Below are positions 1 through 5,220 of a stretch of 5,399 nucleotides of DNA, piece after piece. Each line of letters begins with the position of its first letter. Within the stretch, counting starts at the first letter, position 1. The position numbers and the translations under genes are program-made. The notes below the pieces were generated by a model. The model was not told the DNA's origin and searched no databases. It saw only the letters and a list, made by a program, of their open reading frames with translations. The stretch spans positions 17,733-23,131 of the forward strand of contig MGQK01000076.1 of NCBI GenBank assembly GCA_001797815.1. Direction: 5' to 3'. The DNA is from Deltaproteobacteria bacterium RBG_13_61_14 (GTDB lineage Bacteria; RBG-13-61-14).

Positions 1-300
1 CCACGACAGGCCGCCCCACTTCCATAGAGAAACGATCCTCTTGGCTCCTTCTGGCAACTTTTCTGGCGGCAAATTTCCCCAATTGGATTCCGCCAAGTAA
101 AGACTATTTTGCATAGAAAAAGCCACCCAGGGGTCTCGAAAAGTATTTTCCATAGCTGACATGAAAGAAGCAACAAACGGGGTCAATAAAAAGCCGGTGA
201 GGAGGTTGCTGCCCCAATAGGCCAAGATAAGAAGCACACCATAAAAGATGGCCAAAAAGGTATTAGTCCACTTGATTTCTTCCGGAGTCTGGGGATACAT
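1..300 (-). CDS. Unrecognised membrane protein, N-terminal part (runs off the window)
   Basis: An open frame of 100 codons reads leftwards from an ATG at 300 to the window edge without a stop, so the C-terminus is missing. It begins MYPQTPEEIKW. Roughly residues 14-41 are strongly hydrophobic and aromatic (LAIFYGVLLILAYWG, then a second apolar stretch), which suggests one or two membrane segments close to the N-terminus. Residues 50-100 are more polar and tryptophan-rich (DPWVAF, SNWGN, SLWKWGG). The start is well supported: AAGGAGG lies 6 nt upstream. It begins 58 nt after the stop of the flavin/Fe-S membrane protein, on the same strand, so it is probably co-transcribed and may be a partner of that protein. 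GC by hand count is about 47%, well below most of the window. I do not recognise the family and see no cysteine, heme or catalytic motif in the visible part. Confidence 0.75.
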   Translation of the reverse strand, partial: MYPQTPEEIKWTNTFLAIFYGVLLILAYWGSNLLTGFLLTPFVASFMSAMENTFRDPWVAFSMQNSLYLAESNWGNLPPEKLPEGAKRIVSLWKWGGLSW

Positions 301-306
301 GGCGCT

Positions 307-313
307 CCTCCTT
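307..313 (-). promoter_or_regulatory. Strong ribosome binding site for the left-edge membrane protein
   Basis: AAGGAGG is a full Shine-Dalgarno match, 6 nt from the ATG at 300. It is the main reason to trust that start. It also shows that the gene is translated independently of the preceding gene, which ends at 359. Confidence 0.8.
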
Positions 314-358
314 GTTAGGGTTGATCGGGTCGGCCTCAATACGATTGCATCTAATCTA

Positions 359-1585
359 TCAAACGGAAGCGCCTGGGTCAATTTCGGAATCTTCCACCCC
401 TCGCGCAATGGCTTTCAGGTATTTGCGGTGGGCGGAGAGCAGGACCAGGCCGGCGCCGGTGGGGCAGAAGAAGCGGCACCAGAAGCGCTTGAGGAAAAGG
501 CTGAAGAGTAAAGTGAGAAGGATGAAGAGCCAGGCGAGGGGGCTTTTGGAGAGGGAGAAGAGGTGGGGGTAAGGCTCGGCCTCGGCAAAAGCGTGGACTT
601 TAAGCCCGAAGTAGCCGGCCACGCAGAGGAAGAGGACCAGGTAGCGGAGCTCGCGGGCAAAGCGCAGCACCTTGCCCGAGACGTTCCAATGACGCACTGG
701 GATAAAACGGTAGAGCAGTTCCTGCAAGCCCCCGAACGGGCACAAATACCCGCAAAAAAGCGGTCCGGCCAAGAGCGTGGTGATGACCACGAACCCTCCG
801 AGGATCAAAAGCCTGGGGTTGCCGGACCCGGGAAAGTCGAGCGAGAGAAGCTGGAAGGTATGCCCGAGCGAGAAGGGCGTGTTCAGCCAGAAGCCCACCG
901 TGATGATGCTGATGCCAAAGACCACCTCCCGCTGCCAGCGGAAGAATTTTTTATAGCGCGTGAGCAGTCCAAGCAACAACACGATACCAAGGGTAATCGT
1001 CCGCGGCTCGCGGACGATTCGAACATAACCCAGGGCTTCAGCCCTGGGAACGGAGATGCCGAAGAGCTGGTCCCCCGCGCTGGCGGCCGCGGCCTCCAGG
1101 TCGGTGATGACGGCCTTGGAAGAAATGGTGGCGCCGGAGACCGCGTCAATGCCTTTAAAGCCCTGGCGCAGGTTTTGGCCGATGAACTTCTCGAAGAAGC
1201 CGGAGCTTTTGATCAGGTCCATATAATAAGGGGTCTCGCGGTCGGCGATCAGGTCAATGCCCCGGATCATCCCGTCCTCATCCAGGACAAAGAAAATATT
1301 GATCTGGTCCACGTAGCCCTTGACCGTGGGTTCGAGCCGGGCGGTGGCCAGCCCCGCGGCCTTCTTCACCCGGCCGGCGTCAGTGACCGCGCCGGGATAG
1401 TGGGGGACAGGCTTCAGGATCAGGGGGCTGCCTTCCGCGCCCGGGAGCAGCCGGGCGAGCATCTCCGGCTCCGGGTCGAGCGGCAGCGCTTCCTGCCGGG
1501 CCAGCCAGTCGGCGCGGGCGATCAGGGCCAGGCCGATCAGGAACAGAAATAATTTTATGATCGCTAAGGCTTTTTTCATTTCCAT
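359..1585 (-). CDS. NosR/NapH-like membrane protein: periplasmic FMN-binding domain plus CX3CP iron-sulfur membrane core
   Basis: This 408-residue protein probably moves electrons across the cytoplasmic membrane. An N-terminal membrane anchor (about 8-24) leads into a periplasmic FMN-binding domain (about 50-175). That domain carries D147-A-V-S-G-A-T153, the motif at which RnfG/NqrC/NosR-type domains receive FMN on the Thr through ApbE. Five further membrane segments follow (about 196-210, 221-237, 257-276, 313-330, 350-367). Basic loops (RYKKFFRWQR; HWNVSGKVLRFARELR) place two CX3CP motifs, C278-GYL-C282-P and C370-RFF-C374-P, on the cytoplasmic side as in NosR/NapH. The C-terminal two-cluster ferredoxin domain usual in NosR is absent, because the protein ends 34 residues after the second motif. 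I chose the start at 1585 because the anchor begins there; a longer frame to 1717 would run into priA and add a non-membrane, repeat-derived extension. An alternative ATG lies at 1579. Domain assignment is firm; the physiological partner is unknown. Confidence 0.9.
   Translation of the reverse strand: MEMKKALAIIKLFLFLIGLALIARADWLARQEALPLDPEPEMLARLLPGAEGSPLILKPVPHYPGAVTDAGRVKKAAGLATARLEPTVKGYVDQINIFFVLDEDGMIRGIDLIADRETPYYMDLIKSSGFFEKFIGQNLRQGFKGIDAVSGATISSKAVITDLEAAAASAGDQLFGISVPRAEALGYVRIVREPRTITLGIVLLLGLLTRYKKFFRWQREVVFGISIITVGFWLNTPFSLGHTFQLLSLDFPGSGNPRLLILGGFVVITTLLAGPLFCGYLCPFGGLQELLYRFIPVRHWNVSGKVLRFARELRYLVLFLCVAGYFGLKVHAFAEAEPYPHLFSLSKSPLAWLFILLTLLFSLFLKRFWCRFFCPTGAGLVLLSAHRKYLKAIARGVEDSEIDPGASV
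995..1019. repeat. Perfect 11-bp palindrome inside the flavoprotein gene
   Basis: The arms are AATCGTCCGCG (995-1005) and CGCGGACGATT (1009-1019), separated by GCT. The match is perfect over 11 bp. It lies entirely within coding sequence and encodes about residues 189-197 (RIVREPRTI), at the junction between the FMN domain and the first membrane segment of the core. A second palindrome lies 9 nt away. It resembles a small REP-like or in-frame palindromic element; that identity is inference. Confidence 0.6.
1029..1048. repeat. Perfect 9-bp palindrome inside the flavoprotein gene
   Basis: The arms are CCCAGGGCT (1029-1037) and AGCCCTGGG (1040-1048) with a 2-nt TC centre. It is in frame and encodes about residues 180-186 (PRAEALG) of the flavoprotein, next to the 995-1019 palindrome. 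Palindromes of this shape are common among dispersed short bacterial repeats, but no second copy of this one is visible in the window. Confidence 0.55.
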
Positions 1586-1592
1586 CTTGTAG

Positions 1593-1620
1593 CCCACCCT
1601 TCGCGCTGGCGAAGGGTGGG
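1593..1620. repeat. 12-bp perfect hairpin in the priA-flavoprotein gap, overlapping the ribosome binding site
   Basis: The arms CCCACCCTTCGC (1593-1604) and GCGAAGGGTGGG (1609-1620) are exact complements around a 4-nt loop. The hairpin fills most of the 41-nt gap between the priA stop (1627) and the flavoprotein start (1585). On the minus-strand transcript it is not followed by a U tract, so it is not a standard intrinsic terminator. Its 3' arm on that transcript is the purine-rich GAAGGGTGGG, ending 7 nt before the ATG, and this is the only plausible Shine-Dalgarno. The hairpin could therefore protect the upstream mRNA end or limit translation. It may equally be a dispersed REP-type repeat. 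Confidence 0.7.
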
Positions 1621-1626
1621 GCCAAA

Positions 1627-4290
1627 TCAAAGCAAATCCACCGGATCGCGGTCCAGGGCGATCACCACTTTGCCGGCGGCAAACTTCTTTCGCATCTCCG
1701 CAAAGACTTCGCCGCAAAAGCCGGCCAGGACCGAGGGCGCGCCCGCGCGCACCAGCATCTGCCAGCGCGATTTGCCCCGGAGGCGCGAAAGCGGCGCCCG
1801 CACCGGGCCGAGGAGACCGATGGACTCGCGGTATTCTTTGCGTCGGGCCTTGGTCTTGGCCAGCCGGCGGAGCTCGGAGGCCGCGTCGGCCGCGCGCTCC
1901 GGGCTGGGCGCCGAGATCCGGAAGTTGGCCAGCCGCTGATAAGGCGGCCAGGCGAGCGCCTGCCGCAGCTTCATCTCTTCCTGGTAGAATTGCTCGTAGT
2001 CCTGGCTCACGGCCAGGCGGATGCTGTAGTGCTCGGGGTTGAAGGTCTGCACGATCACCCGGCCCGGCCTCTCTCCCCGGCCGGCGCGGCCGGCCACCTG
2101 GGTCAAGAGCTGGAAGGTGCGCTCGCCGGCGCGGAAGTCGGGGAAGTTGAGGGAGAGATCGGCGAGGAGCACGCCGACCAGGGTGACGTGGGGGAAGTCA
2201 TGGCCTTTGGCCACCATCTGGGTGCCGACGAGGAGGTCAAGCTCGCGCCGGCGGAGCTTGTCGAGCAGCTCGAAATAGGAGCGCTTGCCGGACATGGTGT
2301 CGCTGTCCATGCGGGCGAGCCGCGCCCCGGGCAGGAGCGCCGCAATCTCGTCCTCCACCCGCTCGGTGCCCAGCCCGAGCGGCCGGACGCGCAGCCCGAA
2401 GCATTGGGGGCAGACCTCCGGCGCCGGCGCGTGAAAGCCGCAGTAATGGCAGAGCAGGAAGGATGGCGCTTTTTCTTCTCCGTAGAACCGGTCGTGCGGG
2501 GCCTTCGAGGCTTTGCGGTGCCAGGTGAGCGAGACCGAGCAGTTGGGGCAGAGGAAGCGCTGACCGCAATCGTAGCAGAGCAGGAACGAGGCAAAGCCGC
2601 GGCGGTTGAGGAAGAGGATGGCTTGGTCGCCCCGGGCTAAAGTTTGTTGCAGGGCCTGCTTCAGCGCCGGCGAGAAGAAGCTCTCGGCCATACGGCGGTC
2701 CGACTCTCTCACTTTCGCATCCGCAGGAATCTTGTCTTCTTCTTTAGGGGCGCGGCTGACCTCAGGAGTGGCGCGGGTGCCCGTTCGGCTGAGCTCACGG
2801 CCGAAAGCCTCACCCGCGGATTCGTGGATTCCGCGCATATCCACAATTTCCACTACCGGCATCGGTTTCCGATCCACCCGGGTGGAAAGAATGAGCGACT
2901 GGTATTTCGCCGATATTCCTTTGCGCGGCTGAGCATTGAACGAAGATTCCAGCGAGGGGGTGGCCGAGCCCAGCACCACCACCGCCTGCTCCCGCTGGCC
3001 CCGGACCACGGCCAAGTCGCGGCCGTGGTAGGAAAAAACGTCTTCCTGCTTGTAGGCGGTCTCGTGCTCCTCGTCCACTACGATCAGGCCCAGATCTTTT
3101 AGCGGCGCGAACACCGCGGAGCGGGCGCCGAGCACGATCCGGGCCCGGCCCGAGCGGATCAGCCACCACTGGTCAAAGCGCTCGCCGGCGGAAAGCCCGC
3201 TGTGCAGGAGCGCGATGGTTTCCTCGGGAAAGCGGTGCCGGAAGCGGCTCAGGAGCTGGGGGGTGAGCGCGATCTCCGGCACCAGCACCAGCGCGGTGCG
3301 GCCCCGGTCCAGGCCGGATCGGATGGCGCGGAGATAGACCTCGGTCTTGCCCGAGCCGGTGACCCCGCGCAGGAGGAAGGTCGTGAATTGCTTCCGGTCG
3401 AGCGCGGCCTCGATCCGCTGAAGCGCCTCGGCCTGCTCCGGCATCAGCCGCGAGGGCGGCGGTTCGGGCTTGAGGTCGAGAGAGAACGGGTCGCGGGTGA
3501 TGACTCTTTTAAAGATTTTAACAAATCCTTTTTTTTGCAACTGTCGGGCCAGGCGAAGCGGGTCTTTGAATTCTTTGGAGAGGTCGCTTTTGAAAAGGGA
3601 TTCACCGGATGTTAATTGTTCGAGCAAACGAGCTTGTTGCTTGGATCGGCTCCGCAAATCTTGCCATTGCTTTTCATCCGGGGAAGTTGCCAGCTCTAAG
3701 GCCCATTCACTTTTGTGAGACACACGGGGCTGAGTCATCAGAATGAACTCTTCAATCCAGCCGCGATGGCGAAGAATGATTAGGTCGGATTTCTTGACTT
3801 GAGTCGCGGATAAACCGATCGCGTCTTTTAATTTTTTTGCCGTTTCCTCCAGTTGCATGGGGAGATGACCGTTTGCCAAAACTTTGCGGCCCTCTTCAGA
3901 AAGGCGTAATCTTTTTCTGGAAGCCAGGTTAATCCCCGCGGGCAGGGCGGATTTGATTACCTCTCCGAGAGGAGCAAAGTAGTACACGGAGGAAAAACGG
4001 AAGAAATCCAGCATCGGCTGATCGAAAAGAGGTTCGGGGTCCAACACTTTAAGGATATCTTTGATTTTGTCCTCGGGCAGCGAACACGATTGGGCAAAGC
4101 CGATGAGGTAGCCGGTGATCTGGCGCCGTCCGAAAGGCACCAGCACCCGCTTGCCGAGCCCGGCCTGGTCGCGGAGCTTGATCGGGATGCGGTAGTGAAA
4201 GGTCGAGAAGAGGGGGAGGTCCGGGGCGACTTCGGCCAGGCGCCAGGGCGAGGCCGCGGACTCCGGCATCGCCTCCGGGAACAAGGTCAT
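1627..4290 (-). CDS. priA: PriA, primosomal replication-restart DNA helicase
   Basis: PriA is the 3'-to-5' helicase that recognises stalled forks and starts primosome assembly for replication restart. At 887 residues this copy is longer than E. coli PriA (732). In order: 3'-DNA-binding domain (about 16-110, with LPLFSTFHYRIP), a winged-helix/linker region (about 125-275), Walker A GVTGSGKT (309-316), DEEH box (406-409), GSATP (441-445), the zinc-binding insert with all eight cysteines (572, 575, 581, 584, 614, 617, 627, 630), motif V LLVGTQMVAKGHDFP (687-701), motif VI QVAGRAGRG (731-739) and the C-terminal domain. Extra length lies in a charged insert at about 487-537 and another between the two zinc sites (592-611). 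The start overlaps the PilZ stop as ATGA, which suggests translational coupling; an ATG at 4269 is an alternative, but its GGAGG is only 2 nt away. GC falls to about 48% across roughly residues 71-270, against 65-75% in the helicase part. No catalytic residue appears to be missing. Confidence 0.97.
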   Translation of the reverse strand: MTLFPEAMPESAASPWRLAEVAPDLPLFSTFHYRIPIKLRDQAGLGKRVLVPFGRRQITGYLIGFAQSCSLPEDKIKDILKVLDPEPLFDQPMLDFFRFSSVYYFAPLGEVIKSALPAGINLASRKRLRLSEEGRKVLANGHLPMQLEETAKKLKDAIGLSATQVKKSDLIILRHRGWIEEFILMTQPRVSHKSEWALELATSPDEKQWQDLRSRSKQQARLLEQLTSGESLFKSDLSKEFKDPLRLARQLQKKGFVKIFKRVITRDPFSLDLKPEPPPSRLMPEQAEALQRIEAALDRKQFTTFLLRGVTGSGKTEVYLRAIRSGLDRGRTALVLVPEIALTPQLLSRFRHRFPEETIALLHSGLSAGERFDQWWLIRSGRARIVLGARSAVFAPLKDLGLIVVDEEHETAYKQEDVFSYHGRDLAVVRGQREQAVVVLGSATPSLESSFNAQPRKGISAKYQSLILSTRVDRKPMPVVEIVDMRGIHESAGEAFGRELSRTGTRATPEVSRAPKEEDKIPADAKVRESDRRMAESFFSPALKQALQQTLARGDQAILFLNRRGFASFLLCYDCGQRFLCPNCSVSLTWHRKASKAPHDRFYGEEKAPSFLLCHYCGFHAPAPEVCPQCFGLRVRPLGLGTERVEDEIAALLPGARLARMDSDTMSGKRSYFELLDKLRRRELDLLVGTQMVAKGHDFPHVTLVGVLLADLSLNFPDFRAGERTFQLLTQVAGRAGRGERPGRVIVQTFNPEHYSIRLAVSQDYEQFYQEEMKLRQALAWPPYQRLANFRISAPSPERAADAASELRRLAKTKARRKEYRESIGLLGPVRAPLSRLRGKSRWQMLVRAGAPSVLAGFCGEVFAEMRKKFAAGKVVIALDRDPVDLL

Positions 4291-4637
4291 AGCTTGGGGA
4301 ACAGGGGTTGGATGATGGAGTCCACCATTTTCTGGATCAGCGAGCGGGTGTTGTCGTCCACCTCCTGAAAGGCGATGCCGTTGCCCCCGGGCCGGCCCGC
4401 TTTCGGCGCGCGCTCGCGCACCGCGGTGCCCCAGATCTCCATCGCCACCGAATCATCGCTCATCAGGAACTGGATAATCACCCGCGCCCCCAATTCCAGC
4501 GGCGGGTTCCGGCGCACGAACACCCCGCCCCAGCCGATGTCCTCGATCCGGGCCAGCTCGAAGTCCTGATCGCTGTCCACCGCCTTGATCCGCACCGGGA
4601 GCAGCAGCGGCACCCGCAAGTATTGGCGCGTCTTCAT
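4287..4637 (-). CDS. PilZ-domain protein (probable c-di-GMP receptor)
   Basis: This is a single-domain protein of 116 residues. The N-terminal R4-QYL-R8 is the RxxxR loop that holds c-di-GMP in PilZ domains. It is followed by a beta strand (LLLPVRIKAV) and by D33-I-G-W-G-G38, which corresponds to the (D/N)xSxxG motif with Gly in place of the usual Ser. The later strands (ARVIIQFLM, AMEIWGTAVRE) and GNGIAFQEVDDNTRSLI match the usual PilZ end. A helical tail (IQKMVDSIIQPLF) closes the protein. AGGA lies 7 nt before the ATG, and a strong sigma-70 promoter puts the transcript start about 24 nt upstream. It is the first gene of the leftward operon and overlaps priA by 4 nt. Known PilZ proteins tune motility, exopolysaccharide or transcription; the target here is unknown. 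The Ser-to-Gly change leaves ligand binding likely but unproven. Confidence 0.88.
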   Translation of the reverse strand: MKTRQYLRVPLLLPVRIKAVDSDQDFELARIEDIGWGGVFVRRNPPLELGARVIIQFLMSDDSVAMEIWGTAVRERAPKAGRPGGNGIAFQEVDDNTRSLIQKMVDSIIQPLFPKL

Positions 4638-4667
4638 CCCTGTGTCCTGCCTTGAAACTGCCCCTTA

Positions 4668-4696
4668 ATCATAAAGGGCTGGCCGGGGCTTGTCAA
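4668..4696 (-). promoter_or_regulatory. Sigma-70 promoter for the PilZ-priA-flavoprotein operon
   Basis: On the minus strand, TTGACA (4696-4691) is a perfect -35. A 17-nt spacer (4690-4674) and TATGAT (4673-4668), a one-mismatch -10, follow. Transcription would begin near 4661, giving a leader of about 24 nt before the PilZ ATG at 4637, just enough for the AGGA ribosome site at 4648-4645. Position, spacing and match together make this a strong constitutive-type promoter. Confidence 0.8.
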
Positions 4697-4801
4697 CGAA
4701 ATCTTGCCCTTGCCGCCATCGCTTTCTTCCGGTATCCCTCTTTTTTCATGCCGCCCGCCGCCAATTTTTTGACAGGCCGCCATCTTTTCACGGAGCTTTT
4801 G

Positions 4802-4834
4802 CCCGGCCCGGGCCAGAAGATGGACCCGGCCCGG
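4802..4834. repeat. Pair of 10-bp GC-rich direct repeats upstream of the sigma-54 promoter
   Basis: CCCGGCCCGG occurs at 4802-4811 and again at 4825-4834, 23 bp apart start to start. The first copy overlaps the palindrome GGCCCGGGCC (4805-4814). They lie about 90-125 bp upstream of the predicted sigma-54 transcript start, a usual distance for enhancer-binding-protein sites. In GC-rich DNA such repeats can arise by chance, so the role is speculative. Confidence 0.3.
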
Positions 4835-4864
4835 CCGCTAACTCCCTGAAGATCACTCATTTTC

Positions 4865-4889
4865 GCCTTTGTGCGCCCGAAGGCTTTTT
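4865..4889 (+). terminator. Possible intrinsic terminator just upstream of the sigma-54 promoter
   Basis: GCCTTTG (4865-4871) can pair with CGAAGGC (4878-4884), 7 bp with one G-U on the RNA, around a 6-nt loop. TTTTT (4885-4889) follows directly. The shape fits a short Rho-independent terminator for plus-strand RNA. No plus-strand gene lies upstream in the window, so it would only insulate the sigma-54 promoter or end an unseen small transcript. Confidence 0.35.
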
Positions 4890-4898
4890 CACCCGGAA

Positions 4899-4915
4899 CT
4901 GGCACGCGGCTTGCT
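4899..4915 (+). promoter_or_regulatory. Sigma-54 (RpoN) -24/-12 promoter for the HTH-TPR genes
   Basis: CTGGCACGCGGCTTGCT matches the sigma-54 consensus YTGGCACG-N4-TTGCW at every defined position, including the essential GG (4901-4902) and GC (4913-4914) ten bases apart. Transcription should start near 4926, giving a leader of about 37 nt with a good ribosome site before the ATG at 4963. Sigma-54 promoters need an AAA+ enhancer-binding protein, so the HTH/TPR genes are probably switched on by a specific signal. No regulator gene is in the window. Confidence 0.85.
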
Positions 4916-4947
4916 CCGCTAGATATCAGCCATTGTTTCCATTTCTC

Positions 4948-4953
4948 GGGAGG
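4948..4953 (+). promoter_or_regulatory. Ribosome binding site deciding the start of the HTH gene
   Basis: GGGAGG lies 9 nt before the ATG at 4963. It supports this short start over an upstream extension of the same frame that reaches back to about 4690, which would read through the sigma-54 promoter. Confidence 0.7.
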
Positions 4954-4962
4954 CTAAGGGAG

Positions 4963-5172
4963 ATGAAAGAAGTGCTCACGGCCAAAGACGTGGCCAAGCT
5001 GCTCAGGCTCAACAAGATCACGGTTTACAAGTATGCGAACGAGGGCAAGATCCCCGGCGTGCTGATCGGCAACCGCTGGCGTTTTGACCGGGCCCAGATC
5101 GAGGGGCTGCTGGACGACCCCCGCCGGCAGGTGGTCTCCCTGGCCGAGCGCCGCAACCTCAATGCCGGCTGA
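4963..5172 (+). CDS. Small excisionase-family (MerR-like, HTH_17) DNA-binding protein
   Basis: This 69-residue protein is almost entirely one winged helix-turn-helix of the excisionase/MerR-like class. Residues 5-25 (LTAKDVAKLLRLNKITVYKYA) form the helix-turn-helix, 26-40 (NEGKIPGVLIGNRWRF) the beta wing with the family's I-P-x-x-x-I-G-x-x-W-R-F pattern, and 41-50 the closing helix (DRAQIEGLL). A basic tail follows (RRQVVSLAERR). The start at 4963 is set by GGGAGG and by the predicted sigma-54 transcript start near 4926. No integrase, att site or phage gene is nearby, so a role as a chromosomal regulator or architectural factor is more likely than true excision. It is followed after 59 nt by a TPR gene on the same strand. 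Its target sites are unknown; the fold assignment is firm. Confidence 0.9.
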   Translation: MKEVLTAKDVAKLLRLNKITVYKYANEGKIPGVLIGNRWRFDRAQIEGLLDDPRRQVVSLAERRNLNAG

Positions 5173-5193
5173 TGGCTCGGCGCCAGTTAATCT

Positions 5194-5220
5194 AATAATC
5201 GGGGTCTGACCCCAAATATT
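5194..5220. repeat. Imperfect 12-bp palindrome between the HTH and TPR genes
   Basis: The core is GGGGT-CTG-ACCCC (5201-5213), extended by AATAATC on the left and AAATATT on the right, so the 12-nt arms match at 10 positions. It ends exactly where the ribosome site GGAGG (5221-5225) of the TPR gene begins. No T tract follows, so a terminator is unlikely. Cores of the GGGGTC/GACCCC type are familiar to me from short dispersed repeats, but I cannot confirm that here. Confidence 0.5.

Larger units (their letters stand above)
4638..4962. other. Divergent intergenic region (325 bp)
   Basis: No convincing gene lies here. Open frames on both strands lack ribosome binding sites and family features. 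What can be seen: a sigma-70 promoter firing left (4696-4668), a plus-strand TTGACA at 4769 without a -10 partner, two copies of CCCGGCCCGG (4802 and 4825), a 10-bp palindrome GGCCCGGGCC (4805-4814), a terminator-like hairpin (4865-4889), and a sigma-54 promoter firing right (4899-4915) with its leader to 4962. Confidence 0.7.

Noticed and set aside
563-1552. Long open frame on the plus strand (329 codons) opposite the flavoprotein gene
   Set aside because: It lies wholly antisense to a clear membrane protein, has a biased Gly/Glu/Asp/Arg composition typical of reverse readings of GC-rich genes, and shows no family motif or ribosome site.
1593-1620. Intrinsic terminator after priA
   Set aside because: The stem is strong, but no U tract follows on the minus-strand transcript, and the next gene starts 7 nt later.
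1586-1717. Upstream extension of the flavoprotein frame to an ATG at 1717
   Set aside because: It would overlap the end of priA by about 90 nt, read through the hairpin, and add 44 residues before the natural membrane anchor.
1990-2640. 216-codon plus-strand open frame opposite the priA helicase region
   Set aside because: It is antisense to the conserved motifs and zinc domain of PriA, with low-complexity Gly/Glu/Val composition and no recognisable domain.
4388-4399. 12-bp palindrome CGGGCCGGCCCG within the PilZ gene
   Set aside because: It is made only of G and C in a GC-rich coding stretch encoding Gly/Arg/Pro codons, has no loop, and is expected by chance.
4769-4797. TTGACA on the plus strand at 4769-4774 as a sigma-70 promoter
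   Set aside because: No -10-like sequence is found 16-18 nt downstream, where the bases are GC-rich.
4690-4962. Upstream extension of the HTH protein frame, and other small frames in the intergenic region
   Set aside because: The extension would cross the sigma-54 promoter and predicted transcript start, has no ribosome site, and looks non-conserved; the short start at 4963 has GGGAGG.
4963-5172. Phage or integrative-element excisionase marking a mobile element
   Set aside because: No integrase, att-like repeat, tRNA or phage gene is visible nearby; this HTH class is also common in chromosomal regulators.
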